Source: JBJYKD01 sp049310025
GTDB lineage: Bacteria > Bacillota > Thermosediminibacteria > Thermosediminibacterales > Tepidanaerobacteraceae
Direction: 5' to 3'
Assembly (NCBI RefSeq): GCF_049310025.1
Contig: NZ_JBJYKD010000008.1
Span: 58,184 to 122,183 of the forward strand
DNA: 64,000 nucleotides
The notes beneath the pieces are model-generated. The model saw only the letters and a list, made by a program, of their open reading frames with translations. It was not told the origin of the DNA and did no database searches. The first letter of the stretch is position 1, and each line of letters opens with the position of its first letter. Below are positions 34,772-42,851 of the stretch, piece after piece. A program made the translations under genes and the position numbers.

Positions 34772-35569
34772 TTGAAAAACTTCCATGACTTATTTCCGCA
34801 GAGAAAAGTTGTTATTGGGATGGTCCATCTTAAACCGCTGCCGGGTTCTGCAGGGTTTGACGGCAATCTGAGGCAGGTTTACGAAAGCGCCCTGAAAGAC
34901 TTAAAAGCTCTGGAGGCCGGCGGGGCCCACGGAGCGATAATAGAAAATTTTTCCGATTTACCCTATACTGCAGAAAATCCGCTGGAAACACTGCTTTCTA
35001 TGACCGCCATTGTGGCGGAACTAAAACGTGAAGCATCCATACCCCTTGGTGTCAATTTTCAGTTCAACTGTGCCAGAGAGGAAATGGCGATATCCTATGT
35101 ATGCGGGGCGGAATTCATAAGAGTAGAGGCGTTTGTGGAAAGCAGGATTGGACCTTTTGGAGTGACCTTCGCCCAGGCGCCGCAGCTCATGCGCTACCGG
35201 GCAAAACTTAAGGCGGAAACCCTGGTTTTTGCGGATATAAATGTAAAGCATACGTATCCTCTGGCTGCCCAGGACTTTTCAATGGATTTAAAAGAGGCAG
35301 TTTCAGCAGGGGCTAATGCTATAATAATAACAGGGGCGGAAACGGGACGGAACCCTTCTGCGGAAGATGTCAGGTCCGCAAAAAATCAGATCCCTGATGT
35401 TCCCCTGCTAGTCGGAAGCGGGGTAACCGTCGAAAATGCAGGTGAATTGATGGAATATGCGGACGGTGTCATCGTCGGTTCGTATATAAAAGAGGATGGC
35501 ATAGTAAAGAGACCGGTAGACCCGGCGAGGGTCAGAATGCTGGTTGAAGAAATAAATAAAATCTGGTAG
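34772..35569 (+). CDS. BtpA/SgcQ family protein
   Basis: TTG 34772 is 8 bases after GGAGGAG and is preferred over GTG 34763. The 265-residue protein has the family start VVIGMVHLKPLPGSAGFDGN, HGAIIENFSDLPYTAENP in the middle and VGSGVTVENAGELMEYADGV near the C-terminus, the phosphate-binding end of a TIM barrel. SgcQ in E. coli also sits in a PTS operon, and BtpA was linked to photosystem I assembly in cyanobacteria; the reaction is not established. The context favours a role with a phosphorylated sugar derivative. Confidence 0.85.
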   Translation: MKNFHDLFPQRKVVIGMVHLKPLPGSAGFDGNLRQVYESALKDLKALEAGGAHGAIIENFSDLPYTAENPLETLLSMTAIVAELKREASIPLGVNFQFNCAREEMAISYVCGAEFIRVEAFVESRIGPFGVTFAQAPQLMRYRAKLKAETLVFADINVKHTYPLAAQDFSMDLKEAVSAGANAIIITGAETGRNPSAEDVRSAKNQIPDVPLLVGSGVTVENAGELMEYADGVIVGSYIKEDGIVKRPVDPARVRMLVEEINKIW

Positions 35570-35593
35570 CCACACAGACTTAAAAGGTGCCAT

Positions 35594-35659
35594 GCTGGAG
35601 CGGACCGCATTTTTGATATAGAGTCGCTGAGCGATCTCGACAGGTTCTTGAAGCAGTAA
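35594..35659 (+). pseudogene. Tail of an Rpn-family gene
   Basis: The frame reads ADRIFDIESLSDLDRFLKQ and stops. It matches the last residues of the Rpn-family protein at 38424 (ADHIFDIQSLSDLDRFLKQ). No upstream part is present. The following terminator is shared as well. Confidence 0.8.
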
Positions 35660-35668
35660 ATAAACTCA

Positions 35669-35693
35669 GCCGCGCGATTAGCGCGGCTTTTTT
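35669..35693. terminator. GC-rich repeated terminator, copy 2
   Basis: GCCGCGC-GATTA-GCGCGGC followed by TTTTTT. It differs from the other copies only in the loop. It lies 100 bases after the BtpA-like gene and probably ends the PTS operon. Confidence 0.8.
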
Positions 35694-36120
35694 CGTCAAA
35701 TGCAATTAAGAAAGCGAAGACCTGAGCAACATAGGTTTTGCCTGAGAAGCTGAGGCAATAGAAGCCCTTTTTAAGCTTTTGAAGGAAAAGCAAAACCCCC
35801 TAGAAAATAAAAGAGGTCGGCCCGCCAGAGTTACTATAGGCTCAATTAAATAAAAAAATTCCATAATTAACTTATGCAGGAATTATTAAACACATGTTGA
35901 ATATTTTAACATAAACTAAATGGTATGCTAGAACATAATCCGAAGCAAAAGCCCTGCGGACAAGATGGACCTGCCCAATAACGGAACAAAAACCCATTAA
36001 TACTCCCTATCCCTGGGGGATAACCTCTAATTTGTCTTTCATGCGGTTTTTAGCTTGTTCTTCCAAGCGGGTTTGTATAGCCTTTTATGTCTAAATATAT
36101 CTTACAAGGAGATGAATGCC
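35694..36120. other. Region holding an orphan gene tail, otherwise empty
   Basis: From 35752 to 35853 a frame reads EAIEALFKLLKEKQNPLENK and RGRPARVTIGSIK before a stop. It looks like the basic end of a DNA-binding or recombinase-type protein, but nothing upstream supports it. The rest up to the FliD-like gene has no clear promoter or gene; AAGGAG at 36106 is that gene's ribosome site. Confidence 0.4.
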
Positions 36121-37402
36121 ATGACAGCTCCTCTATACAATACTTACTGGTACTCCAATTTTGGGTTGGCTAATTACCTTTTAACTCCTTCCTTGGGCTC
36201 TAACCGTTACCAACCTGTAACTCCGTTGGATATCGCTCAAAGAGCTTTATGGCTAAATAACTGGGCTCGCCAGCAGCCGTCAATATTGGCTACTACCTTA
36301 ACCACCTTGGGTAACTATGCCCGGCAGCTTTGGGAGGCTTCTCAACCCCTGCAACTGAGTACCAGGAACAACGTTTTCCTGCAAAGGGCCGCTGCTTCGT
36401 CCGCTCCTAATTCCGTTACAGCCCAGGCTACGCCGGGAGCCACCCTGGCCACCTATACCATCACCATAGACCGAATCGCCACCGCCCAGCAAAACCTCGG
36501 TACGGCCCTGACGCACTGCAGTTGTCGGTCTGGCAGCAGGCAGCTATACATTTAATCTCCAGGCAGGCGGTAAAACTTACACCATATCCTTTACGGTTAA
36601 CGCAGGGGATACTAACCAGACCGTACTTAACAATATGGCCAAGGCCATAAACGCCTCCGGAGCCCCGGTAGCAGCCAGCGTAGCCACCGATTCTACCGCC
36701 GGTACCAGCCGGCTGGTCATACAAGCCAAAAATACCGGCACCAGTAACGCCTTCACCTTAACCGACGTAACTGGCAACGCCGTCGTTTATACAGGGGCTA
36801 ACACAGTTGCCGTAGCCGCTGCCAACGCTAGCTATACGATTAACGGGGTGCCCTACACTTCCGAAAACAATACCGTGTACCTGGACAACCGGAAAGTGAG
36901 CTTAAACCTTTTAGGGCCCGTGGCCAGTGCAGCGATTAGTGTCACCCCGGACACCCAGGCGATAAGTAACGCCATTAACAATTTCGTCGCTGCTTATAGC
37001 AACTTGATAACCTTTGCCTCCCAAAACGCTCAGTATATTAATCCCCTATTGCTTACCGGGTTAAAGCAAAGCTATACTTACCGGGCTGCTAACCTGGCTG
37101 CTATCGGCATTACTCAAAACCCCGCGGGCACCCTAACGATCAACCAAAACCTTCTTACCAGTGCCATCCAGAATAACTTAGGTTTGGTGGAAACTGCCTT
37201 TAGTGGCTCGAATGGCTTAGCCGTTATAGCTGGTCTGAAAGCTCAGCAGATCGCCACCAGCCCCTTAAATACCTTTGCTAATCTCTTGCCCCTGGACAGA
37301 AGGAATTATTTTCCCATTTATACTCTCTTCGGCGTGTTAAACACTTCCAGTCTATTGTCTTTGTTGTTGCCGCCGGGGCAGCTGTTCGACCGCTTTGTTT
37401 AG
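36121..37402 (+). pseudogene. FliD-like filament-cap or adhesin protein, frameshifted
   Basis: The first frame, from ATG 36121 (9 bases after AAGGAG), reads MTAPLYNTYWYSNFGLANYL to TYTITIDRIATAQQNLGTAL and stops at 36555. The second frame continues with VGLAAGSYTFNLQAGGKTYT to the stop at 37402. A one-base insertion near 36512-36530 would explain the switch. FliD-like features are NSVTAQATPGATLATYTIT, the GTSRLVIQAKNTG segment and TPDTQAISNAINNFVAAYSN with a helical C-terminus. Rejoined length is about 425 residues. No flagellar genes are nearby and codon use is unlike the neighbours, so it appears to be a transferred orphan. Confidence 0.6.
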
Positions 37403-37570
37403 ACGAGCCAGTGGCGTCCTGTTATCTTTAAAAAGTTTACAGGTAGCGAAATTGAAAAAATGAGATGCAATATCGTAAATGTTAATGGGCTTGCCTTTAG
37501 AAATTTTCTCAACATAACGGTTATTTTATCAGATGTGTTGTGATGACGGATGTAGATACCGATACAAAAA

Positions 37571-37972
37571 TTGAAAACAGGGCTGACGAGCTTAGCTATT
37601 TTACCTACGTTTCAAAGCGAATTCGGAAAGGTTATAGTTAAAAAGCATAGAAGCGATATTGAAGTGGGGAAGATACTGGCCAGGCCGCGCAAATCAGATA
37701 ATAATGTTACGGAATGCTGCGGATATTATTCAACAATACATAGTGCAAAGGGATTAGAAGCCACCTGTGTGCTGATGGTAGCGGATACCTCCAATATTTT
37801 GATGAAATGGTTGGAAACAGATAAGAAAAAATTACGGACAAAAAGTGATGAATACCGTCTTGGTTACGTGGGATTTAGCAGAGCAAGAGAATTATTATGT
37901 ATAGGCTGCCTTGAGGAAATAACTGATAAACAAATTCAAATTCTTGAGAGGTTGAATGTTAAGATAGAATGA
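37571..37972 (+). pseudogene. C-terminal fragment of a UvrD/Rep-type helicase
   Basis: The frame contains YYSTIHSAKGLEATCVLMVA (helicase motif V region) and YRLGYVGFSRARELLCIGCL (motif VI region), the end of superfamily 1A helicases. The N-terminal motor with Walker A is absent, so it cannot be active. Helicases of this kind pair with OLD-family nucleases in Gabija; the OLD gene at 9274 lacks such a partner. A link between the two is only a possibility. Confidence 0.7.
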
Positions 37973-37973
37973 A

Positions 37974-38246
37974 GTGTGGTAGAAAAAGTGAGAGAAGGGA
38001 TAAAGAAGTTCGGGGGATGAGGGAGCAGGGAATGCCATTGGCCTGGTTTAACCATTAGAAGTTTTAGCCAGGGGAGACGCCGTGAACCAAAAAATTATAA
38101 TACACCAGATGATTACCGGCAGCCATTTAAACCATCTTATTTTCAAAATCCTTCACCCGTATATATTTTAACAGAAAATCCGACTTTGTAATCATAAATT
38201 CTTTAAATTAAAATAAATCGGCCGCGAAAAAAGCGCGGCTTTTTTT
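37974..38246. repeat. Repeat with degT tail, VanZ remnant and terminator
   Basis: GTGGTAGAAAAAGTGAGAGA matches the degT end. GGTTTAACCATTAGAAGTTT matches the VanZ stop region at 30043. After a deletion of about 320 bases, GGAGACGCCGTGAACCAAAA to TTCTTTAAATTAAAATAAAT matches the VanZ start region and its upstream sequence at 30385-30531. The GCCGCG...CGCGGC terminator (38221-38239) closes it. The block and its better preserved copy at 29926-30557 are direct repeats around about 7.4 kb. Confidence 0.8.
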
Positions 38247-38304
38247 GCAGAGGACCATAATTATTTGGCTGGGTATCAGGGTTTTTCCGGCAAAAAAAAT
38301 CCCG

Positions 38305-38352
38305 TTGACGGAATCTAGATAAGGTTATATAATAAAAGAGAACAAATGTTCT
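38305..38352 (+). promoter_or_regulatory. Promoter with LexA (SOS) box for the Rpn gene
   Basis: TTGACG (38305-38310), a 17-base spacer and TATAAT (38328-38333) form a strong promoter. Directly after the -10 element is the palindrome AGAACAAATGTTCT; GAACAAATGTTC (38340-38351) fits the Firmicute LexA consensus GAAC-N4-GTTC. Its position at the transcription start would block initiation, so the nuclease gene is probably induced by DNA damage. Confidence 0.7.
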
Positions 38353-38423
38353 ATAATATCAAATGCAACTTATTGAAAAACCATAACATAAATAGTAATA
38401 TAAAAATACAGGGAGTTAAATAA

Positions 38424-39566
38424 ATGGGGAACGGCGAGAAAAAAACCATACACTACGACAAAATCCTGAAAAACCTGTTTAACATCTCAAACAGACTTAC
38501 GATATACGCCATAAACGCCCTTTTTAAAAAGAACTTTAAAGAAGACGCCAGGATAGAACAATTAAACCGGGAATACATAAGACTGGACAAAACCACCGCC
38601 ATAGCCGACACCGTCTTGAGCATAGAAATAAACGAACAAAAAACAAAATACCACATAGAATTCCAGACCATTAACGACAGGACATTAATAATCCGCATGA
38701 TAGATTACGGATTTAGAATCGCCATAGACGACCTGGACTACAGCAAAATAAAAGTAGATGAAGAAATAACCGTAGAATTCCCATCCCAAATCATCATATT
38801 TCTAAAACACAATAAGTCCATACCCGACGAACTAAACCTCACAATAAAAATGCCGTATACAGAACAGAAAATAAAATACATAGTACCTACTTTCAAAATC
38901 TGGGAACATGATCCGGACTATTATAAAAAACAAAAGCTCTACATCATGCTCCCACTGCGGATAATAAACCTAAGCGAAGAACTCGAAAACGTGAAGAAAA
39001 GAAAACTTCAGGAAGAAGAAAAAACAAAACTTCAAAACGAATACCGTAAGAAAATAACACAAGTAATAGAGAGCATAATAAAAGAATTAAAAGACGCCCT
39101 GATAATAAACGAGCTTATCATCGAAGAATGCAACAAAATACTTCTGGAACTTAGCACCTTGGCTGGCGAACTTTTTAGCGAAGAAGTAAAGGACATTGAG
39201 CAGGAGGTGAATGAAATGGCAAAGATGATAATCGACCCGGAGATATACAGAAGAGGTTTTGAAGAAGGCATGGAAAAAGGTAAAACCATTATAAATCAAG
39301 AATTATATAAAAAAGGATTGGAAGAAGGTATAGAAAAAGGTATAGAAAGAGGTATAGAAAAGGGCATTGAAAAAGGCATTGAAAAAGGATTGGAAAAAGG
39401 CATAGCTGAGACGGTGGTGAGATTGCTCTGCAAAAGACTTGGAGAACTGCCCGTTGAATACAAAGAAAGGATCCAGGGCCAGGATAGACCGACTCTTGAA
39501 CTCATTGCGGACCATATTTTTGATATACAGTCGCTTAGCGATCTCGACAGGTTTTTGAAGCAGTGA
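38424..39566 (+). CDS. Rpn-family recombination-promoting nuclease/putative transposase
   Basis: The 380-residue protein has the PD-(D/E)XK fold pattern of the Rpn family: ADTVLSIEINEQKTKYHIEF with D62 and E79-x-Q81, preceded by HYDKILKNLFNISNRLTIYA. The C-terminal region has an uninterrupted Glu-Lys-Gly-Ile repeat (EEGIEKGIERGIEKGIEKGI) around residues 300-330, encoded by a 12-base tandem repeat. It ends SLSDLDRFLKQ, a tail found as a fragment at 35594 and 44577. Rpn proteins of E. coli are DNA endonucleases that raise recombination. A LexA box upstream suggests SOS control. Confidence 0.82.
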   Translation: MGNGEKKTIHYDKILKNLFNISNRLTIYAINALFKKNFKEDARIEQLNREYIRLDKTTAIADTVLSIEINEQKTKYHIEFQTINDRTLIIRMIDYGFRIAIDDLDYSKIKVDEEITVEFPSQIIIFLKHNKSIPDELNLTIKMPYTEQKIKYIVPTFKIWEHDPDYYKKQKLYIMLPLRIINLSEELENVKKRKLQEEEKTKLQNEYRKKITQVIESIIKELKDALIINELIIEECNKILLELSTLAGELFSEEVKDIEQEVNEMAKMIIDPEIYRRGFEEGMEKGKTIINQELYKKGLEEGIEKGIERGIEKGIEKGIEKGLEKGIAETVVRLLCKRLGELPVEYKERIQGQDRPTLELIADHIFDIQSLSDLDRFLKQ

Positions 39567-39575
39567 ATAAACTCA

Positions 39576-39602
39576 GCCGCGCAAAAAAAGCGCGGCTTTT
39601 TT
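39576..39602. terminator. GC-rich repeated terminator, copy 4
   Basis: GCCGCGC-AAAAAAA-GCGCGGC followed by TTTTTT. The next 100 bases (CATGTCCGGTTGATAATTTA and on) match the sequence after copy 1 at 30553-30650, including the 3' end of the XRE gene. Confidence 0.8.
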
Positions 39603-39761
39603 CATGTCCGGTTGATAATTTAGCATGATATCAGTTACAGGCCATTTTGTATCTTTTCAACTTTAGAAAAAATGTTTTTACCTCTATCCTTTAATTCATG
39701 TAACAATTCCTGTTATAAATCATATTATATTATCAAAAGATAAAAAAAGGAGTGATTTTCA

Positions 39762-40118
39762 ATGTCTGAACATACTGAATTGAATTCATTTTTTGACAAA
39801 CTTAAAGAGGAGCTGTCCGAACAAAAGGACCCATCATTGGAAGGTGTGGAGTCTGCCATCAACAAAATGAAACACGAGGGAGACAAAAAAATCGGTATTG
39901 AGTTCGAGTGTGGAGATTGTTGCAAAAAAGTCATAAACGGGTCCCATTTATTCTTCCTCGGTAATTTCGCTATTCTTCTTCCTGAGCCGGGCGACTGCCT
40001 CTTCTTGAAAGTTATCAGCGGTGGTAAGATCGTTGATAAAGAGATCATGAAGAAAATCATAATTCCCGCAAACCGTATTTGTTCAATTGAAATCGATCCC
40101 GTGCAGGTAGATCCCTAA
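39762..40118 (+). CDS. Small conserved-looking hypothetical protein
   Basis: A 118-residue protein starting behind AAAGGAGTG. I do not recognise it. It has a charged N-terminal half (SFFDKLKEELSEQKDPSLEG), a cysteine cluster FECGDCCKKVINGSH, and a beta-rich second half (LFFLGNFAILLPEPGDCLFL). The gene has its own ribosome site and is followed by an excellent terminator, so it is likely expressed. Confidence 0.6.
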   Translation: MSEHTELNSFFDKLKEELSEQKDPSLEGVESAINKMKHEGDKKIGIEFECGDCCKKVINGSHLFFLGNFAILLPEPGDCLFLKVISGGKIVDKEIMKKIIIPANRICSIEIDPVQVDP

Positions 40119-40147
40119 CTTCAAAAACCGGACCTGGCATTAAACGA

Positions 40148-40184
40148 CAAAGGTTGTTGACCTGGATCAGGTCAACAACCTTTG
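40148..40184. terminator. Perfect 17-bp hairpin terminator
   Basis: CAAAGGTTGTTGACCTG and its exact reverse complement are separated by GAT and followed by TATTTTT. It sits 30 bases after the 39762 gene. Confidence 0.85.
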
Positions 40185-40214
40185 TATTTTTGATTCATGA
40201 AGCGAGCCGATCTT

Positions 40215-40461
40215 GAGCCAGACTTTCACCCGTCAAGCTATGGATACCGACCGGGGCGCTTCTGCCACCAGGCAGTAGCAAAATCCGAGAGATTCATGAA
40301 CAAATAACTTTGACCAGGCGATGAAACAAAGAGGCATCCGAATAGTCCGTTATGCCGGTGACATCCTAATCTTCACCCGGACACCCCGACAAGCGGAACT
40401 GGGGTTTATCATCCACCCCAAGCATATAAACATCCACCCCAAGAAAAATAAAGGCCTTTAA
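40215..40461 (+). pseudogene. Group II intron-type reverse transcriptase remnant
   Basis: One frame reads EPDFHPSSYGYRPGRFCHQA, the conserved segment before the RT palm. After a stop the next frame reads FDQAMKQRGIRIVRYAGDIL, which corresponds to the RT active-site region, with YAGD in place of the usual YADD. The thumb, maturase and most of the palm are missing, and no intron RNA structure is seen. The rest of 40119-40610 holds no gene. Confidence 0.7.
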
Positions 40462-40610
40462 AGAAACCATCCGCAATTTAGTTTCTAAATCAAAGAAATA
40501 AAATATTTTATAAAAAAAAGGAACTTTTACTTAAATTTTACGTCTAAACAGATAGAGAATAAAATCATGTCGGAGTCTTATAGTCAGTTTTTATCGAAAG
40601 GTCGGGTCGA

Positions 40611-41810
40611 ATGAATAAAAAAGCTTTTTTATCGATTGCCGTAATATCTATAGCAGTTCTTTTTCTAGCGCTTAAAATTTCGATGCCTGATGGGCAACCT
40701 GTTTTTACTGTGGTCAATCAAGGTGTAATTAACGACACAACAAAACAAATTGATGAAAATAAGACGATAGACAACAATAAAAATAACAATTCTTTTTCGC
40801 ATAGCGACAAAAAGCAAACAACCTCCGAACTTGTTCCCTACGATGGCCCCATAGAAAATATATTCTTTCATCCTTTAATTGCTTATCCTGAGCTAGCGTT
40901 TGACGGTGACCGCATCTCTAAAGGGTATGATGACTGGTTCGTTACCGTAAGTGAGTTCAAGAAAATCCTCGACGCACTTTATAAAAATAACTTCATTTTG
41001 GTGGACGTAAGATCTATTTTTGAGGAAAAGATAATGAATGGAAAAAGGAACCTGGTTGAAAAAACTTTGTTGCTTCCTCCGGGCAAAAAACCTATTATAA
41101 TTTCAGTGGACGACCTCAACTATTACGAATACATGATTGAAAACGGAAATGTTTTTAAATTAATTTTGGATGAAAAAGGGGATGTTGCCACGTATTCCGT
41201 TTCTCCGGAGGGGCAGGTCATTGTCTCTCGTGACAATGAACTAATCCCCATCCTTGATAACTTTATAAAGGAGCATGAGGATTTCTCGCTTCATGGAGCA
41301 AAAGGTATTATTGCGCTTACGGGTTATCAAGGCATACTGGGCTACAGGACCAATAACGTCGACTCTGCGGATTATGAGAAACAAAAAGCTGAAGTCTTGC
41401 GGGTGGTTGAACGTTTGAAGGAAACCGGATGGGTCTTCGCTTCCCATAGTTACGGCCATCCTGATGTGAGAAAAATAAGCTACGAAAAGCTAAAAAGAGA
41501 TACATTGAAGTGGAAGAATGAGGTTGAACCTTTGATAGGACAGACATCCATATATGTTTACCCTTATGGCAGCAACCTTTCTCCCGGTGATTCCAAGTTC
41601 AAGTTTTTAATGGAATCGGGATTCAATGTTTTTTACGGTGTGGGACCGAACCCCTATAAAAGGTTTGCCGGTAATTTTATAGAAATGGATAGAAGGCACA
41701 TAGACGGTATTGCCCTGAAGACCCAAAGCGAAAAGCTTTTACCACTATTTGATGCCCGGGAAGTTATAGATAGCATAAGGCCTAAAAAGACTAAGCAAGG
41801 TAAGAAGTGA
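40611..41810 (+). CDS. Polysaccharide deacetylase-like protein, membrane anchored
   Basis: The 399-residue protein begins with a short basic start and one membrane segment (FLSIAVISIAVLFLALKI), probably an uncleaved anchor, followed by a Asn/Lys-rich linker. The outer domain resembles the NodB/polysaccharide deacetylase fold: IENIFFHPLIAYPELAFDGD, KKPIIISVDDLNYYEYM (with the metal-site Asp pair) and GWVFASHSYGHPDVRKISYE (His-x3-His). It probably deacetylates a cell-wall or surface glycan. It stands alone with its own ribosome site. Confidence 0.85.
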   Translation: MNKKAFLSIAVISIAVLFLALKISMPDGQPVFTVVNQGVINDTTKQIDENKTIDNNKNNNSFSHSDKKQTTSELVPYDGPIENIFFHPLIAYPELAFDGDRISKGYDDWFVTVSEFKKILDALYKNNFILVDVRSIFEEKIMNGKRNLVEKTLLLPPGKKPIIISVDDLNYYEYMIENGNVFKLILDEKGDVATYSVSPEGQVIVSRDNELIPILDNFIKEHEDFSLHGAKGIIALTGYQGILGYRTNNVDSADYEKQKAEVLRVVERLKETGWVFASHSYGHPDVRKISYEKLKRDTLKWKNEVEPLIGQTSIYVYPYGSNLSPGDSKFKFLMESGFNVFYGVGPNPYKRFAGNFIEMDRRHIDGIALKTQSEKLLPLFDAREVIDSIRPKKTKQGKK

Positions 41811-41853
41811 TTCCAGCAGAACTGCATTACATGGGTTTTCTCCAGGGGGCTAA

Positions 41854-42216
41854 TTATTTGCTTATAAACCAGCCTACTGTGGCCAGTATTATGGTTACTA
41901 TAGTGCCTATAGACCAAATACGTAAATTCCCGATTTCTTGTTTTAGATCCCGGTTATCTTCCTTTATTTCGGCTCTAAGGTCGCTAATTTTTTGGTCAAT
42001 TTCTTTTCTTAAATCTATCGTTTCCTTTCGTTGGTTGTCAAATCTTATATCAATGTTGTTTCTTAAATCACTGATCTCTTTTCTTATATCAGCTATATTT
42101 TGCGTTATATTAATGAACTGTTGGGATAAATAAAAATAGCCCATTTCCGTTATTTTAGGCTCTTTAGGTTCGTCCATTCCAGCAGCAACTTCTTTTGTTG
42201 GATCAACCATCGCCAT
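41854..42216 (-). CDS. Coiled-coil protein with C-terminal membrane anchor
   Basis: The 120-residue protein has a long heptad-rich helix (TQNIADIRKEISDLRNNIDI and LRKEIDQKISDLRAEIKEDN) and ends in one membrane helix (LRIWSIGTIVTIILATVGWF). It starts behind GAAAGGAGAG. Such tail-anchored coiled-coil proteins are common in Firmicutes and have no fixed role; the shape also recalls small phage or holin-like proteins, but no prophage genes are near. Confidence 0.7.
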   Translation of the reverse strand: MAMVDPTKEVAAGMDEPKEPKITEMGYFYLSQQFINITQNIADIRKEISDLRNNIDIRFDNQRKETIDLRKEIDQKISDLRAEIKEDNRDLKQEIGNLRIWSIGTIVTIILATVGWFISK

Positions 42217-42390
42217 CCACCTTCTCTCCTTTCTTTAGAATATTTTAACATTAACATCCTTAAACTGCAATATCTTCATCTAAGCACCGGCCGCCAAAGC
42301 CGCACCGCAGACGTTCCCGCAAGCCTCAAATGGGGATGTTGGTTACCACATCTTCTGCTGGAACCCATTGCTACAGGCTCAATAAAGGCA

Positions 42391-42618
42391 ATGAAAACTA
42401 ATACCGCGCCTCCAGTTCAAAGACCACCTAAAGAAAAAGCAGGTACTACGCAACCTCGCTGCTGGTATTGTTATGCCAATTATGAAAAAGAAACCGCCAC
42501 CAAAAATTTTCAACAGCATGATCCTGATTCTGAGTTTTTGCTGAATAGAAAAATTAAAGTAATAAAAGAGTTAACAGAAGGCGAAAAAGAGAAGGAACCC
42601 CAGTTGAGTCTTTTTTAA
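42391..42618 (+). pseudogene. C-terminal fragment of a DUF1848 protein
   Basis: The frame contains RCWYCYANYEKETATKNFQQ and HDPDSEFLL, which match the end of DUF1848 proteins (…GCxYCYAN…A.KN…HDP.S.L). It closes with EPQLSLF. The N-terminal 200 or more residues of the family are absent, as are most of the usual clustered cysteines, so it is a remnant. The remainder of 42217-42440 holds no other gene. Confidence 0.6.
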
Positions 42619-42851
42619 ATAAAATATCTTCAGATTATCTCCGAAGTAGGAAGCATAGCCCGGAATAGGTTTTTTCATTAATTTTGGATCAGAGTATCAT
42701 GGATTCTTTGAAGAGCTAAGAATTATTCGTTTTGCTATTTAATAAATTATGTTAACTTTTTTATTGCTGCAAACATACTGCAGCTTTTTTTTATAGATGC
42801 TTTAACAAATGGGCAAGCTATAAAAAATATAAATTGAAAGGGGGATATATT

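Noticed and set aside
39300..39410. CRISPR array
   Set aside because: The repeats are contiguous 12-base coding units without spacers. No CRISPR-like repeat-spacer pattern was seen anywhere in the window.
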